64,000 nt of DNA from Gari tellinella (taxonomy: Eukaryota > Mollusca > Bivalvia > Cardiida > Psammobiidae), in the NCBI GenBank assembly GCA_922989275.2, contig OV277870.1:61033079-61097078 (forward strand). Direction: 5' to 3'. Position 1 is the stretch's first letter. Each line of letters starts with the position of its first letter. The translations under genes and the position numbers were made by a program. Under the pieces are notes generated by a model, which made no database searches, had not been told where the DNA came from, and saw only the letters and a program-made list of their open reading frames with translations. This document shows, one piece after another, positions 31,451 to 41,478 of the stretch.

Positions 31451-31865
31451 AAGTTGGCTAACCAACTATAGTCAGATCCCCCACACACCACATCCTACAT
31501 GTAACTGACTCTCTGGGGCGTCCATTTAGTCCATATATGGCAGATACAGACGTTAACAGTTTATTTTAAACATATTTTGTTTCATAAATTTACAGAGATA
31601 TGGGGTTGGGCCACAAGTTATCACAACATTAGATTCGGTCCTTTGGCCCAAAGTGTGTAAACATTCAGACAATATATACAATGACTCTAAACATGTATAA
31701 CTATTTATTGACAACAAACAAACCAAACGAACGTTACTCGACTTTTTTATTTTTAACATTCCTTTTTCTACATTACTGTTTCTTGCCTACCATTAACCGC
31801 TAAATGACATCTCATTGCCACTCTTTACGTAATGTTCACCGACATGCATCTATCGATCATGTTCG
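31451..31865. other. Unique intronic sequence
   Basis: No family or exon recognised. Minus-strand frame 31553-31759 has no supporting signals. Confidence 0.3.
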
Positions 31866-31868
31866 TTA

Positions 31869-32119
31869 TACAGTGGATAAGATTTCAAATAGTCTTTTCA
31901 ATAAACGCGTTTGTACAAAAGCCATTCTGTCCATTGCAAACAGTTTGGAACATGATCAGATGCCGGGTAACACGGCGTTTGACCACGCTCCAAACCGTTT
32001 GTCACTCAGATTATAATGATCATTTAACATTTTCAAAAACTGTAATATATTTTCTACTTTTTATTTTATTATGTGTTCGTTTCGTTTCGTTTGAACAGGT
32101 AATAATAAGGTGTTCTCAA
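31869..32119 (+). mobile_element. Family C element, old
   Basis: TACAGTGGATAAGATT left end, diverged H2 core (GATGCCGGGTAACACGGCG), right end GTGTTCTCAAATGTA. Confidence 0.7.
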
Positions 32120-32225
32120 ATGTACATGTATTACTAGAACTCACAACATTTTATACAATTTAATTCTTTCACGAATGGGATATGAAGAATATGATCTGTT
32201 TTTATCTAGTTTCAAGCTTAGATTC

Positions 32226-32466
32226 AACCTTTTACCCCATAGCCCTTCTAGTTTTGAAAACAAGTGACCACTAAAACAGGCTGAAAGTGAGGCAGAATGT
32301 GCCTTATAGCGCATTCAGCTTCTACTTTCAGACAGCGTTAATCTATCATCTGCTAGTATGTTGAAAATATTTCATACAGTACATTTTCATGCCTGTATCA
32401 AGTAGAAACGTATTTTTCTTCAGTGGAGGAATTAATCCGAGGCGTAAAAATGCGTATTTACTGTTA
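32226..32466 (+). mobile_element. Family A element, old
   Basis: CCTTTTACCCCATAGCCC left, diverged H1 core GCAGAATGTGCCTTATAGCG, ATTTACTGTTATG right. Confidence 0.65.
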
Positions 32467-32554
32467 TGATCTTTCAACTTGTGCCTCTTTTAGTGTTGTC
32501 CTGCCTATACATGTAGCATACAATACTTTGTGATCAAAACCACATACATGATAA

Positions 32555-32728
32555 CAGGGCTGCCATTTCTCCGGATTTTTCCAAAAGTATCTGATTTTTA
32601 TTCTAGCAGATGGTAACTTAAAGCAGACTGAAAGTAAAGCAGAATGCGCCTTAAGGCGCATTCTGCTTTACTTTAAACCTGCATTTGGAAATCTTATGAT
32701 TGTTCATGATCAACTTATGGCAGCCCTG
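32555..32728 (-). mobile_element. Family B element with internal deletion
   Basis: CAGGGCTGCCATTTC to TTATGGCAGCCCTG, 174 bp. H1 core present; most of the right arm is missing. Flanked by TGATAA / TGGTAA, a 5-of-6 target duplication. Confidence 0.8.
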
Positions 32729-32853
32729 TGGTAATGGTTTTAATTGTCCATTGATTAGGCCGTACTGACATGCTTCTCACATTACAATTCTCCATGGAAT
32801 GTCCTCAGACATGCATCTCTCATTAGACGCTCCCCTGCTTTATTCCAAGTAGA

Positions 32854-33105
32854 TACAGTGGCGAAAACATTATTCTTTCCCAATAAACGCGTTTACGCTA
32901 AAACTGTTATTTCCATTGCAAACCGTTTGGAGCCAGATCAGACGCCGGATAACCCGGCGTCTGATCAGGCTCCAAAATTGTTTGCCACCAAGATAAACAT
33001 GAATTTTCAGAATTGTCAAAAAGTTGCACTTTTCTAAGTTTTAGTGTTTTGCATTTGCGTTTCGTTTGCGTTTAAACGGGAAAGAATAACAGATTCTCCA
33101 CTGTA
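32854..33105 (+). mobile_element. Family C element flanked by a 56-bp duplication
   Basis: TACAGTGGCGAAAACATT to GATTCTCCACTGTA with an H2 core. The host sequence TGTCCTCAGACATGCATCTC... through AAGTAGATA (32798-32856) is repeated almost exactly at 33107-33163. Confidence 0.85.
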
Positions 33106-33181
33106 TTGTCCTCAGACATGCATCTGTCATTAGACGCTTCTCTGCGTTATTCCAATTAGATATACATGTACAATGATTATT

Positions 33182-33415
33182 TGCAAACAGTTTGGATCCT
33201 GATCAGACACCACGTAACGCGGCGTCTGACCAGGATGCAAACTGTTTCACACTCGATTTTGTATTTTTATTAAGTTAAAATACTTAAAAGATACATTTAA
33301 GAAATAAAGTAATTGTTTGAAATTTATGACGTCATTGGTCTCATGGAAGTGATCAGGATCCAAACGGTTTGACACTTAATTTTGTATTGTAAGTCAAAAT
33401 ACTTAAAATATACAT
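33182..33415 (+). mobile_element. H2 element with duplicated right arm
   Basis: H2 hairpin (GATCAGACACCACGTAACGCGGCG) at 33183-33248, right arm with TACTTAAAAGATACATTTAAG, then a second copy of core half and right arm starting at about 33349. The first copy carries an empty TTAA at 33297-33300. Confidence 0.7.
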
Positions 33416-33667
33416 TTAACCCTTTACCTGATAGCCTGTTTCTAGTATTGAAGATATGTGACTACTTAAAGCAGGTTGAAAGTTAAGCAGAATGCGCCCT
33501 AAGGCGCATTCTGCTTTACTTTCAGCCTGCTTTAAGCTATTAACTGCTAGAATAAGCAAAGTATTAAATATGACACATATTCATTACGGTATAATTTGGA
33601 ACTATTTTCTTCAGCGGATGAATAAAATGAATGTGCTAAAAGTCGCTTCTATAAGGGAAAGGGTTAA
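33416..33667 (+). mobile_element. Family A element inserted in a duplicated arm
   Basis: TTAACCCTTTACCTGATAGC to GGAAAGGGTTAA, 252 bp. Flanks match the empty paralogous site at 33285-33315, so the TTAA duplication is directly visible. H1 core GCGCCCTAAGGCGC. Confidence 0.9.
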
Positions 33668-33754
33668 GAAAAAAAAGTAGGCGATACTTGTTTAAAGTAG
33701 ATGACGTCATGGGTCTCATGGAAGTGCGTAACATTCAGTATACATCTCATCTGC

Positions 33755-34006
33755 TACAGTAGAGAAAACGTTATTATTTCCAAATAAATGCGTTTACACT
33801 TAAAAACTACTAATTCCATTGCAAACAGTTTGGAGCCAAATCAGACGCCGGGTAACCCGGTGTCTGATCTGGCTCCAAACTGTTTGCCACTTAGATTAAT
33901 ATAGACAGCCAAAAGTGTCCAAAACATTGTCATTTTGTACATTTAAGTGCAATGTTTTTGCGATTCGTTTGCTTTTAAACGGAAAAGAGTAGCGTCGTCT
34001 CCAATG
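33755..34006 (+). mobile_element. Family C element
   Basis: TACAGTAGAGAAAACG left, H2 core GACGCCGGGTAACCCGGTGTC, right TCGTCTCCAATGTA. Confidence 0.8.
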
Positions 34007-34362
34007 TAAAACGGTGGTATAATTTCGTTCTATCAGAATTAGACATTTCATAGCTAAGTTACATGTACGAGTCGTATCATCATCATATGACATCTTCTTT
34101 TAAAAAAAATCCGCGTTCCAGTATCGTCTGCGTTAATAATGCTTTCTGCATTACTGGTTTTAAAGAAGGAAAGTATTTGGCAAAAGCACATGTATAACAT
34201 GCGGCCCTCGTAACATAATTATGATATATTGTATTATATATAATTATACAATTACAAAACTCAAAATAGCAATAATTTACGCTGTTCGCTGTTCGCTATG
34301 ATAATACGTTTTTCCGACTATAATGACAAGATGTGCATTGTATGTACAAATACTAATATGCA

Positions 34363-34440
34363 GTAAAACCTCTCTATTACGACCACCAACTCATTTTACA
34401 CCGCTTATCAATTAGCCTTCTTTTTAGTGGTCGTACTGTG
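34363..34440 (+). mobile_element. Family H element, internally deleted
   Basis: CAGTAAAACCTCTCTATTAC joined by a 40-base remnant to TTTTTAGTGGTCGTACTGTG. Only the two ends remain. Confidence 0.7.
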
Positions 34441-34539
34441 TTTGATTTAGTTATGTTTTTATTTTTGTTATTTCAACCAAGTTCATACAAAATCACCCCT
34501 TTCATTGGTGTCTTGAGTGCGCCTAAATGCTTATTTTAA

Positions 34540-34600
34540 ACTATTTTGAGTGGTGATCTGTCTTCAAAACTAGAAACAAGATATTGGGTAATGGTTAACT
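34540..34600 (-). mobile_element. Family A right-arm fragment
   Basis: GTGATCTGTCTTCAAAACTAG...ATTGGGTAATGGTTAA without a core. Confidence 0.5.
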
Positions 34601-34634
34601 ATCTTTCTCAAAAGTAGCAGAAGTCATTTGTGTA

Positions 34635-34889
34635 AACCTTTACATCGTACTCTATAGCCTGTTTCTGGTAATGAAGACCGGTGACCACTTAAAGCAGGCT
34701 GAAAGTAAAGCAGAATGTCCCTTAAGGCGCATTCTGCTTTACTTTCAGCAGGCTGAAAGCTACCATCTGCTTGAATATAGAATATATTACTTTTTGTTTA
34801 TATTTATGACTGTATAAAATTTGAACTACTTTCTTGAATGAAGGAATAAATCAAATGTGCTAAAAGACTCTTCTATAGGGGAAGGGGTA
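34635..34889 (+). mobile_element. Family A element
   Basis: AAACCTTTACATCGTACTC left, H1 hairpin GTCCCTTAAGGCGC at 34700-34755, right GGGGAAGGGGTAAG. Confidence 0.75.
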
Positions 34890-35425
34890 AGCAGACTAGT
34901 ACCATTCACCTTAGCCTAGTTATTACAGCTCTCTTTGATATCCTACATGTATACTCTTATGTAGGTAACATACACATTCCTGTGTATTACGAGCGAGTTG
35001 TTAATAATTATGCTGCCGTGGCGAAAAAAAGGTCCTTATATCCCGGTCGAACAAGACGAAACACATACACAGTTTGAAATAAGCTATAGGGATTTTCTTG
35101 AAAAGTAATATTCTTATTTATTTTGTTTTTTAAATCAGAGATTTATACAGTATGGAGCCTGATCGGACTCTTAGTTTCCCGGCGTTTGGCTCACAAACTT
35201 CCAAACTATCTGCAACAAGACATTAGGTTTCGTAGTTTTCCCAGACGAGTTTGTTTGAAAAGAGTACCACAGTAAACGTGTAAATGCTACAATGGATTGA
35301 TAAGGTTACATTGTGTAATTATGAGCTGTTATGTCCATGTAACTACGTTTTAAATATATAATATCTGGCTGTGCAGACTCCGAGACGCATAAAAGTGTAG
35401 CTTCCAGCCGCTTTCATTGTTCACA
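34890..35425. other. Intronic spacer with one hairpin remnant
   Basis: 35150-35214 resembles a family C core (ACAGTATGGAGCCTGATCGG ... CACAAACTTCC). The remainder shows nothing recognisable. Confidence 0.35.
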
Positions 35426-35427
35426 TA

Positions 35428-35914
35428 TACAGTGGAGAGAACGTTATTCTTTCCCAATAAACGCGTTTACGCTAAAACTGTTATTACCATTGCAAACAGT
35501 TTGGAGCCCGATCAGACTCCGGATAACCCGGCGTTTGATCGGGCTCCAAACTGTTTGCCACTCAGATTAACATAGATAGTCAGAATTGACGAAAAGTTGT
35601 CATTTTCTACATATTACTGCGTTTCGTTTGCGTTTAACCCTTTACCTGATAGCCTATTTCTAGTACTTAAGATAGGTGACTACTTAAAGCAGGTTGAAAG
35701 TAAAGCAGAATGCGCCTTAGGGCGCATTCTGCTTTACTTTCAGCCAGCTTTAAGCTATCATGTGCTATAATATAGAACATATTCCCCATAATACATATTC
35801 ATTACTGATTAAATTGAACTACTTTCTTCAGCGGATGAATAAATTATATCCGCTAAAAGGCGCTTCTATTGGGTAAAGGGTTAAACTGGAAGGAATACCC
35901 TTTTCTCCACTGTA
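35428..35914 (+). mobile_element. Family C element split by family A
   Basis: TACAGTGGAGAGAACG left, H2 core GACTCCGGATAACCCGGCG, right arm GTTTGCGTTTAA interrupted by the family A copy, resuming AAACTGGAAGGAATACCC and ending TCTCCACTGTA. Confidence 0.9.
35634..35884 (+). mobile_element. Family A element nested in family C
   Basis: TTAACCCTTTACCTGATAGC to GGTAAAGGGTTAA, 251 bp, in the same TTTAAAC site of the family C right arm as the copy at 1476. Confidence 0.9.
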
Positions 35915-35916
35915 TA

Positions 35917-36094
35917 TACAGTGGAGAAGTTATTATTTTCCAAAATAAACATATATATCCCTAAACACAAACAAGCAGTAAACATTACAATTGTCAAAAA
36001 GTATAAAAGCTGCTATTTTGATTACCCGGTATATTGTACATGTAACTGCGTTTACATCGTTTAAACGGTAAGGTATAACGTTCTCTCCACTGTA
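35917..36094 (+). mobile_element. Family C element without hairpin core
   Basis: TACAGTGGAGAAGTTATT to GTTCTCTCCACTGTA, 178 bp, with no H2 palindrome between the arms. Separated from the preceding family C element by two bases. Confidence 0.8.
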
Positions 36095-36105
36095 CAAATG
36101 AAATA

Positions 36106-36313
36106 TACAGTGGAGAAAACGTTATTCTTTCCCGCAGTAAAATGGAGAAAATGACAACTTTTCGACAATTCTGACTATCTTTATTAATCTGAGTGACAAA
36201 CAGTTTGAATCCCGGTCAGACGCCGGGTTACACGCCGTCTGATCGGGCTCCAAACTGTTTGTGCACAATGAAAATAACAGTTTTTGGGAAAGAATAACGT
36301 TTTCTCCACTGTA
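36106..36313 (-). mobile_element. Family C element, third in a row
   Basis: TACAGTGGAGAAAACG to GTTTTCTCCACTGTA. H2 core GACGCCGGGTTACACGCCG. Left arm shortened. Confidence 0.85.
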
Positions 36314-36354
36314 CATGTATAAGCAAAGTATTCTAATGTATTACAGACAAGTAA

Positions 36355-36810
36355 TACAGTGCTCCCTCCTTACAACGGCCAAACCAAAAATGATTCCCTC
36401 CTTACAACAACGCTTGCCAATGTTTCCCAAACATATCAATTATGTCTAACACTTTCACTTGTCGGTGCCATATGACCATTTCGTGTGTCGCGGTGACGTA
36501 AAACCAAACTCAATCAATCAATTCACTGCTGCAATATCGTCTGCTTAAAATTGTCGTCTGCTATTTTTTTTATCAAAGTTACATATCAGTAGACATTTTG
36601 ACAAGAAATATAATGAAGGCTGCCAAACAGCTTGACTCCTGATCAGACGCCGCGTCACGCGGCGTCTGTTCTGGATTCAAGCTGTTTGCAAATGTAAGCC
36701 AAGTCTTAATTTCCCCTCCCTATAACAACCCCCGCCGAACAACACACTCGTTATAGTCTGTCTCCCATTGGGTGTTGTTGTAGATTACAGGGATTATAGG
36801 GACTACTGTA
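36355..36810 (-). mobile_element. Family D element carrying an inserted SINE-like fragment
   Basis: TACAGTGCTCCCTCC left end, H2 core at about 36625-36690, right end GGGACTACTGTA. About 70 extra bases interrupt the arm at 36456-36526. Confidence 0.8.
36456..36526 (+). mobile_element. SINE-like 3' fragment with (CAAT)n tail
   Basis: CATTTCGTGTGTCGCGGTGA CGTAAAACCAAACTC followed by AATCAATCAATT. The GTGACGTAAAAC + CAAT-tail layout resembles mollusc SINE 3' ends (from memory). Body absent. Confidence 0.45.
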
Positions 36811-37186
36811 CTGTTTCATTTTGTGTTTGGGAACGTGTGTAATTATATTACAAACTATTGTTATACATGTCCTTAAGTAAAAGTGCTGTTAAACTGGTAA
36901 CTGAAAATGTCTGGCTTTCCCAGTATGTTTTGCTAACTTAAACATTCTGTTAATTATACCCGTATCTCTCCCGGAACCTAATAGTAAATAATCTTCTAAA
37001 ATTTAACTAACTGATAATACACAAAATTAATTGTTTGTCAATATGTATGTTTTGTCTATGTATAACGTTTTCCTCATGTATTCATGTATATCATGAACTG
37101 AGTGTAATAAAGGAAAAAGGAAAACGGCTAATGCCTACCTTTCATCTCATTCATTATGGCATGGCGTAGAACACTGTTTGTTTTTC
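36811..37186. other. Unique intronic spacer
   Basis: No recognised family or exon. Confidence 0.3.
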
Positions 37187-37433
37187 TACAGTGGAGAATC
37201 TGTTATTCTTTCCCGTTTGAACGCAAACGTACGCAAACGCAAAGCGCTAAAACGTACAAAAGAACAACTTTTGGACAATTCTGATATTTCATGTTTATCT
37301 TGGTGGCAAGTTTGGAGCCTGATCAGACGCCGGGTTACCCGGCGTCTGATCTGGCTCCAAACTGTTTGCACTGCAAATAATAGTTTAAGCGTAAACGCGT
37401 TTATTGGGAAAGAATAACGTTTTCTCCACTGTA
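37187..37433 (-). mobile_element. Family C element
   Basis: TACAGTGGAGAATCTG to GTTTTCTCCACTGTA, H2 core GACGCCGGGTTACCCGGCGTC, near-identical arms to the other young copies. Confidence 0.9.
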
Positions 37434-37565
37434 ACTTGACCTACCCTTGATTCTCCTTCCGATATGTCCGTTATTGTTTTGCTTCAAAATAAGCAAATTT
37501 CAGACGGATAGATAACGAGGGAAATTTAACCCAAAAGAAACACTACATTATGTTGAAAATGACTT

Positions 37566-37680
37566 AACCCTTTACTTGCTGGTCTCGACTAAACTAGAAT
37601 TTGCGAACAATTTGGATCCAGATCAGACGCCGCGATATGCAAGTTGTTTGACACTGACGTTTACAATTTTTAAGCTGAAC
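37566..37680 (+). mobile_element. Family F element, truncated
   Basis: TTAACCCTTTACTTGCTGGTC left end, half an H2 core (GATCAGACGCCGCGATATGC) and part of the right arm. Confidence 0.55.
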
Positions 37681-37811
37681 TGGGTTTATTATTCAAAACA
37701 ATTAACCCTTTCCCCCATAGAAGCGATTTTTAGCGTATTTAATTTATTCTTCCGCTGGAGAAAATAGTTCCAGTTTATACCTTCATGAACAATAACCATA
37801 ACAAATATTGT

Positions 37812-38149
37812 TACAGTACTGAACCTTATTAAATTAAATTGATAATCGCAAGCGAATTGCCATCGAATTGCCATCGAATTGCCATCGAATCGCGCGCTTC
37901 TGAAAACAAATCCTACGTTTGAATATTTTTACGCGAATTTTCCGGAGCAGTTGTGACAAAAATGGAATCGAAAACAATAACGAGGGCAAATTTGCGAACA
38001 TTTGTGAGACACACCATTCAAGAAAACTTACCCGAGGGTAAAGTTAGTACTTTGAATCGCAAGCGAATTGCCATCGAATTGCAAGCGAATTGCCATCGAA
38101 TTGCAAGCGAATCGCAAAAATTGTTAATTTAATAATATTCAGTACTGTA
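37812..38149 (+). mobile_element. TA foldback with CGAATTGC subrepeats and a small open frame
   Basis: Ends TACAGTACTGAACCTTATT and AATATTCAGTACTGTA. Subterminal tandem copies of GCGAATTGCCATCGAATTGC on both sides. The unpaired centre differs from all other families and contains an ATG-initiated frame at 37962. Confidence 0.8.
37962..38132 (+). CDS. Small open frame inside the foldback, possible captured exon
   Basis: 56 codons from ATG at 37962 to TAA. The first 26 residues (start MESKTITRANLRTF, then VRHTIQENLPEG) lie in the unique centre. A splice-donor-like GGGTAAAG follows at 38036-38043, after which the frame runs into CGAATTGC subrepeats. The charged helical look, with TLNRKRIAIEL downstream, faintly recalls DEK_C-like folds, which I cannot verify. 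It could be a gene fragment captured by the element or chance. Confidence 0.3.
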   Translation: MESKTITRANLRTFVRHTIQENLPEGKVSTLNRKRIAIELQANCHRIASESQKLLI

Positions 38150-38319
38150 TATAGCCTAGCAGATGGTAGTTTAAAGCAGGCTGAAAGTAAAGCAGAATGT
38201 GCCTCAAGGCACATTCTGCTTTACTTTCAACCTGCTTTAAGTGCTCACCTGTATTTAATGTTATAAACGGGTTATTGGGTAAAGGTTTAAACGACATCTG
38301 TGAAGCAGACGATATTTCA

Positions 38320-38565
38320 GAAGTCCAGTAAATTCCCCCAAACAAGACAATTATGTCTAAAGCTTTCACAGCTGCAATAGCATCTAGATACACTTAAAAT
38401 TATCGTCTGCTGTTTTTCTAAAAGTCACATTTTTGACATTTTGACAGAAAAAAACCATAATGACGAGTGACAAACAGCTTGAATCTGGATTCAAGCTGTT
38501 TGAAAATTATGAATGCCATTTTTCCTCCTTATCACAACTCCCTCCGAACAACGAACACATGTATA
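38320..38565 (-). mobile_element. Family D element, both ends truncated
   Basis: CAAGACAATTATGTCTAAAG, ATCGTCTGCTG, minimal core AAACAGCTTGAATCTGGATTCAAGCTGTTT without the GACGCC apex, then ACTCCCTCCGAACAACG. Confidence 0.65.
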
Positions 38566-38949
38566 TTTAACTTCTAAAATCCGTACCAAATTTAAAAAAT
38601 AGCAAAACGAAAAGTTATGCATGCCTACTTGTCTATTTTTCTTGACGATATTAGTTGAAACAAACAGTAATTTCGCCTTATCACAATCATATTAAGATCA
38701 TATAAACCAGTATGTGCTTGAATATTTCCCGTGATGTCGTTTGAAGGCGATCCCCGTATACTCTAGGATTGCATAATACTACAATTTACATGTACCTGAT
38801 CCCATTTCCAGGTATGCTTAAATTGTATATAATATATTGTTTGTAAACGATAAATAGTAAACGAAACTTAAATTTCAATATACAGCGTGACAAAATATTT
38901 TGCCGTATCATCATTTCACTGTCAACGCCGCCAAGATACGTTTTTGCAA

Positions 38950-39137
38950 ATACATGTAGTTTGATCGCGTAACGCGGCGTCTGATCAGGATTCAAACTGT
39001 TTGACACTTGTTTCAAAATTCCGTGAGTCATACCGCCTTAAATATAGCGATAATGCAGACAACAATATTGAAGCAGACAGCAATATGGCGATGAATGGAG
39101 TAAAAACCTCACGATAAAATTGACGGTGGAAGGATTA
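38950..39137 (+). mobile_element. Family E element, left part missing
   Basis: Core right half CGCGTAACGCGGCGTCTGAT and the right arm GCAGACAACAATATTGAAGC; ends GTGGAAGGATTAA. Confidence 0.65.
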
Positions 39138-39209
39138 ATTGAAACTAAAAAAGGGTGATAAACTATAGAACATATCATATTTGTTTTAGGTCTTTATAAC
39201 TGTCGTATA

Positions 39210-39321
39210 TTTAAACACTCCGGAACCTTGGAATCTTATCGGACGCCAAGTTACGCGGCGTCTGATAGGATCCAAACTGTTTTCAAACGAGCTTTTTGGC
39301 GTCATTAAGAGTGGAAGGGTT
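39210..39321 (-). mobile_element. Family E fragment
   Basis: Core GGACGCCAAGTTACGCGGCG and right part GTCATTAAGAGTGGAAGGGTTAA. Confidence 0.55.
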
Positions 39322-39417
39322 AATATATAACTTATGTAATGCAGTCTGTAGCTATTCAAGTTTTTCTGTATTATTTAGTTAGTTCGTCGTTAATCTGCCA
39401 TATGTCTAATAAAGAAT

Positions 39418-39627
39418 ACAGTCAAACCTGTGTTAAGCGACCATTTAAATAATATGAATGGTGATCGTTAAAGAGAGGTGTTCGCTGACTGCAGGGCAAA
39501 CGAAATGCAGAAGTATTATAAAGAAACCTTCTCCATTACTTTTGTCCCGGTGCATTGGGCTGCCGCCTGTAGTGCATACTGACTGTACACTTCTTTCCAA
39601 TGACCACGTTAGAGGGGTGTGACTGTT
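39418..39627 (+). mobile_element. Family R element
   Basis: TACAGTCAAACCTGTGTTAA left end against GTTAGAGGGGTGTGACTGT right end. Inner AGCGACCATTTAAATAATAT and ATGGTGATCGTTAAAGAGAG. Only copy in the window. Confidence 0.6.
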
Positions 39628-39632
39628 TGCTG

Positions 39633-40391
39633 TTCAGTTTCCCTCTATACAACGACATCCAATGGGAGACACAGATTGTGTGTGTGTTGTTCGGAGGAAG
39701 TCGTTATAGGGAGGGACATTAAGACTTGACTTACATTTGCAAACAGATTAAATCCATATCAGACGCCGCGTAACGCGGCGTCTGATTCTGGATTCAAGCT
39801 GTGTGCCACTCGTCATTATCTTTTTTTCTGTCTAATATGTAACTTTGATATAAAACAGCAGACGACAGTTTGTAAGCAGACGATATTGTAGCAGTAAAAT
39901 AGTTAGACATAATTGTCTTGTTTACGGAACTGCGGCAAGGGTCGTTGTAAGGAGGGAGTCATTGTTAGGAGGGCCGTTGTAGGGAGGAAGTCGTTGTTTG
40001 GAGGGCCGTTGTAGGGAGGGAGTCGTTGTTGGGAGAGCCGTTGTAGGGAGGGAGTCGTTATTGGGAGGGTCGTTGTAAGGAGGGAGTTATTGTTTGGAGG
40101 GCCGTTGTAGGGAGGAAGTCGTTGTTTGGAGGGCCGTTGTAGGGAGGGAGTCGTTGTTGGGAGGGCCGTTGTAGGGAGGGAGTCGTTATTGGGAGGGTCG
40201 TTGTGAGGGGGTCGTTGTTAGGAGGGTCGTTATAGGGAGGGCCGTTGTTGGGAGGGAGTCGCTGTTGGGAGGGTCGTTGTAGCGAGGGAGTCGTTGTTGG
40301 GAGGGTCGTTGCAGGGAGGGTCGTTGTTTGGAGGGTCGTTGTAAGGAGGGAATCGTTGTTGGGAGGGTCGTTATAGGAAGGAAGCGCTGTA
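39633..40391 (+). mobile_element. Family D element with right terminal repeat expanded about 14-fold
   Basis: CAGTTTCCCTCTATACAACG left, H2 core at 39738-39802, right arm expanded as a 32-bp array, end AAGCGCTGTA. Confidence 0.85.
39945..40385. repeat. 32-bp minisatellite in family D, about 14 units
   Basis: Same unit as 10583-10797 (GGAGTCGTTGTTGGGAGGG, CCGTTGTAGGGAG). A pair of longer blocks, including a GTCGTTATTGGGAGGGTCG variant, is duplicated within the array. Confidence 0.9.
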
Positions 40392-40600
40392 GTGTGATTG
40401 AGTACAATTCATTTTTGTGAACGTAACTGTTATTTTTAGAACATAACCATTATGCTGATGGTACTGAACATTATTTATTCACACATGTTTAGAGTTGAAA
40501 ACATACTAACTGGAAGGTAATAACCCTCGAAACTCCAGACACCTGTACACAAAAAGATAAAAATGTGTTGTTATAGATAAGCGAAGTAGTTTGAATGTTA

Positions 40601-40745
40601 AAACAGTGAATCCTGGCGACGAGTATACTCGTCCGTTACAAACAGTGTACCTGTAAATAGAACATTTGTCCTATGTCAACACTGATGACCCTCTGCACCG
40701 TTTGTCATTTTGAAATATATTTTAAAAATCATCCTGAATTTGTCC
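40601..40745 (+). mobile_element. Family G element, core lost
   Basis: GTGAATCCTGGCGACGAGTA left end, one arm unit, then GACCCTCTGCACCGTTTGTC with no palindrome, and the family G right arm. Confidence 0.55.
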
Positions 40746-40891
40746 GAAATGGATCAGACTGTACGCATGGGTGCCCGACTCAACAACAAAAAAATATATA
40801 ATAGATCTAGCCCTACAGTAGACTAAAAAAATATTTATTTATTTATTTTTGAGCCGGGCACCTATGACTTTACGGGAATCTGGAATTGGTG

Positions 40892-41118
40892 CAGGGCTGC
40901 CATTTCTCCGGATTTTTCCTAAATCTCCGGATTTTTTTCCAGTACATGGTAGCTTAAAGCAGGCTGAAAGTAAAGCAGAATGCGCCTGCTTTAAGTAGTT
41001 GCATGTCAACAAAGCAAGAAAAAGGCTATGGGACAATGGTACGATTCGTAAAATCGCACTTGAAAAATGCAAAATTTGGAAATCTTAGGATTTTTTATTT
41101 CAACTTATGGCAGCCCTG
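40892..41118 (-). mobile_element. Family B element with half core
   Basis: CAGGGCTGCCATTTC to TTATGGCAGCCCTG. H1 core collapsed to GCAGAATGCGCCTGCTTTAAG. Flanks TTGGTG / TTTGTG (5 of 6). Confidence 0.8.
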
Positions 41119-41435
41119 TTTGTGCATTTAAAGTTTCAGGGGAGATATTGTACAGGTACAGTGCAAACTAGGCACAAATAAAATGCAACAAAACGAAGAA
41201 AATCACAATTTACTTTTTTTTTTCAAATTTGTGTGACAAACAATTTTGGGCCTCCTCTGACTTCGAATCGCTTATAGTTTGATCGGGCCCAAATGTGTTA
41301 CCAATGGAAATGTTTGCTTGGCACAACCGCATTTTTGTGGGAAAGATTTACCCCTTTATTGCCTTACCTCGAGTCAATGGTTATTTTCAAACAGATTGGA
41401 TTTAATATTCAGCAATAAAAACAGACGATACAATA

Positions 41436-41478
41436 AATCAGCCTTCATTTTAGAGGTCGTAATTGAGAGGTTTTACTG
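41436..41478 (+). mobile_element. Family H right end, solo
   Basis: CATTTTAGAGGTCGTAATTG AGAGGTTTTACTG with no matching left end nearby. Confidence 0.6.

Larger units (their letters stand above)
37702..38290 (-). mobile_element. Family A element split by a TA foldback
   Basis: TTAACCCTTTCCCCCATAG left, arm to CATAACAAATATTG, 338-bp insert, then ATAGCCTAGCAGATGGTAG, perfect H1 core with GTGCCTCAAGGCAC, right GGGTAAAGGTTTAA. The uninterrupted arm is seen at 1562-1600. Confidence 0.85.
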
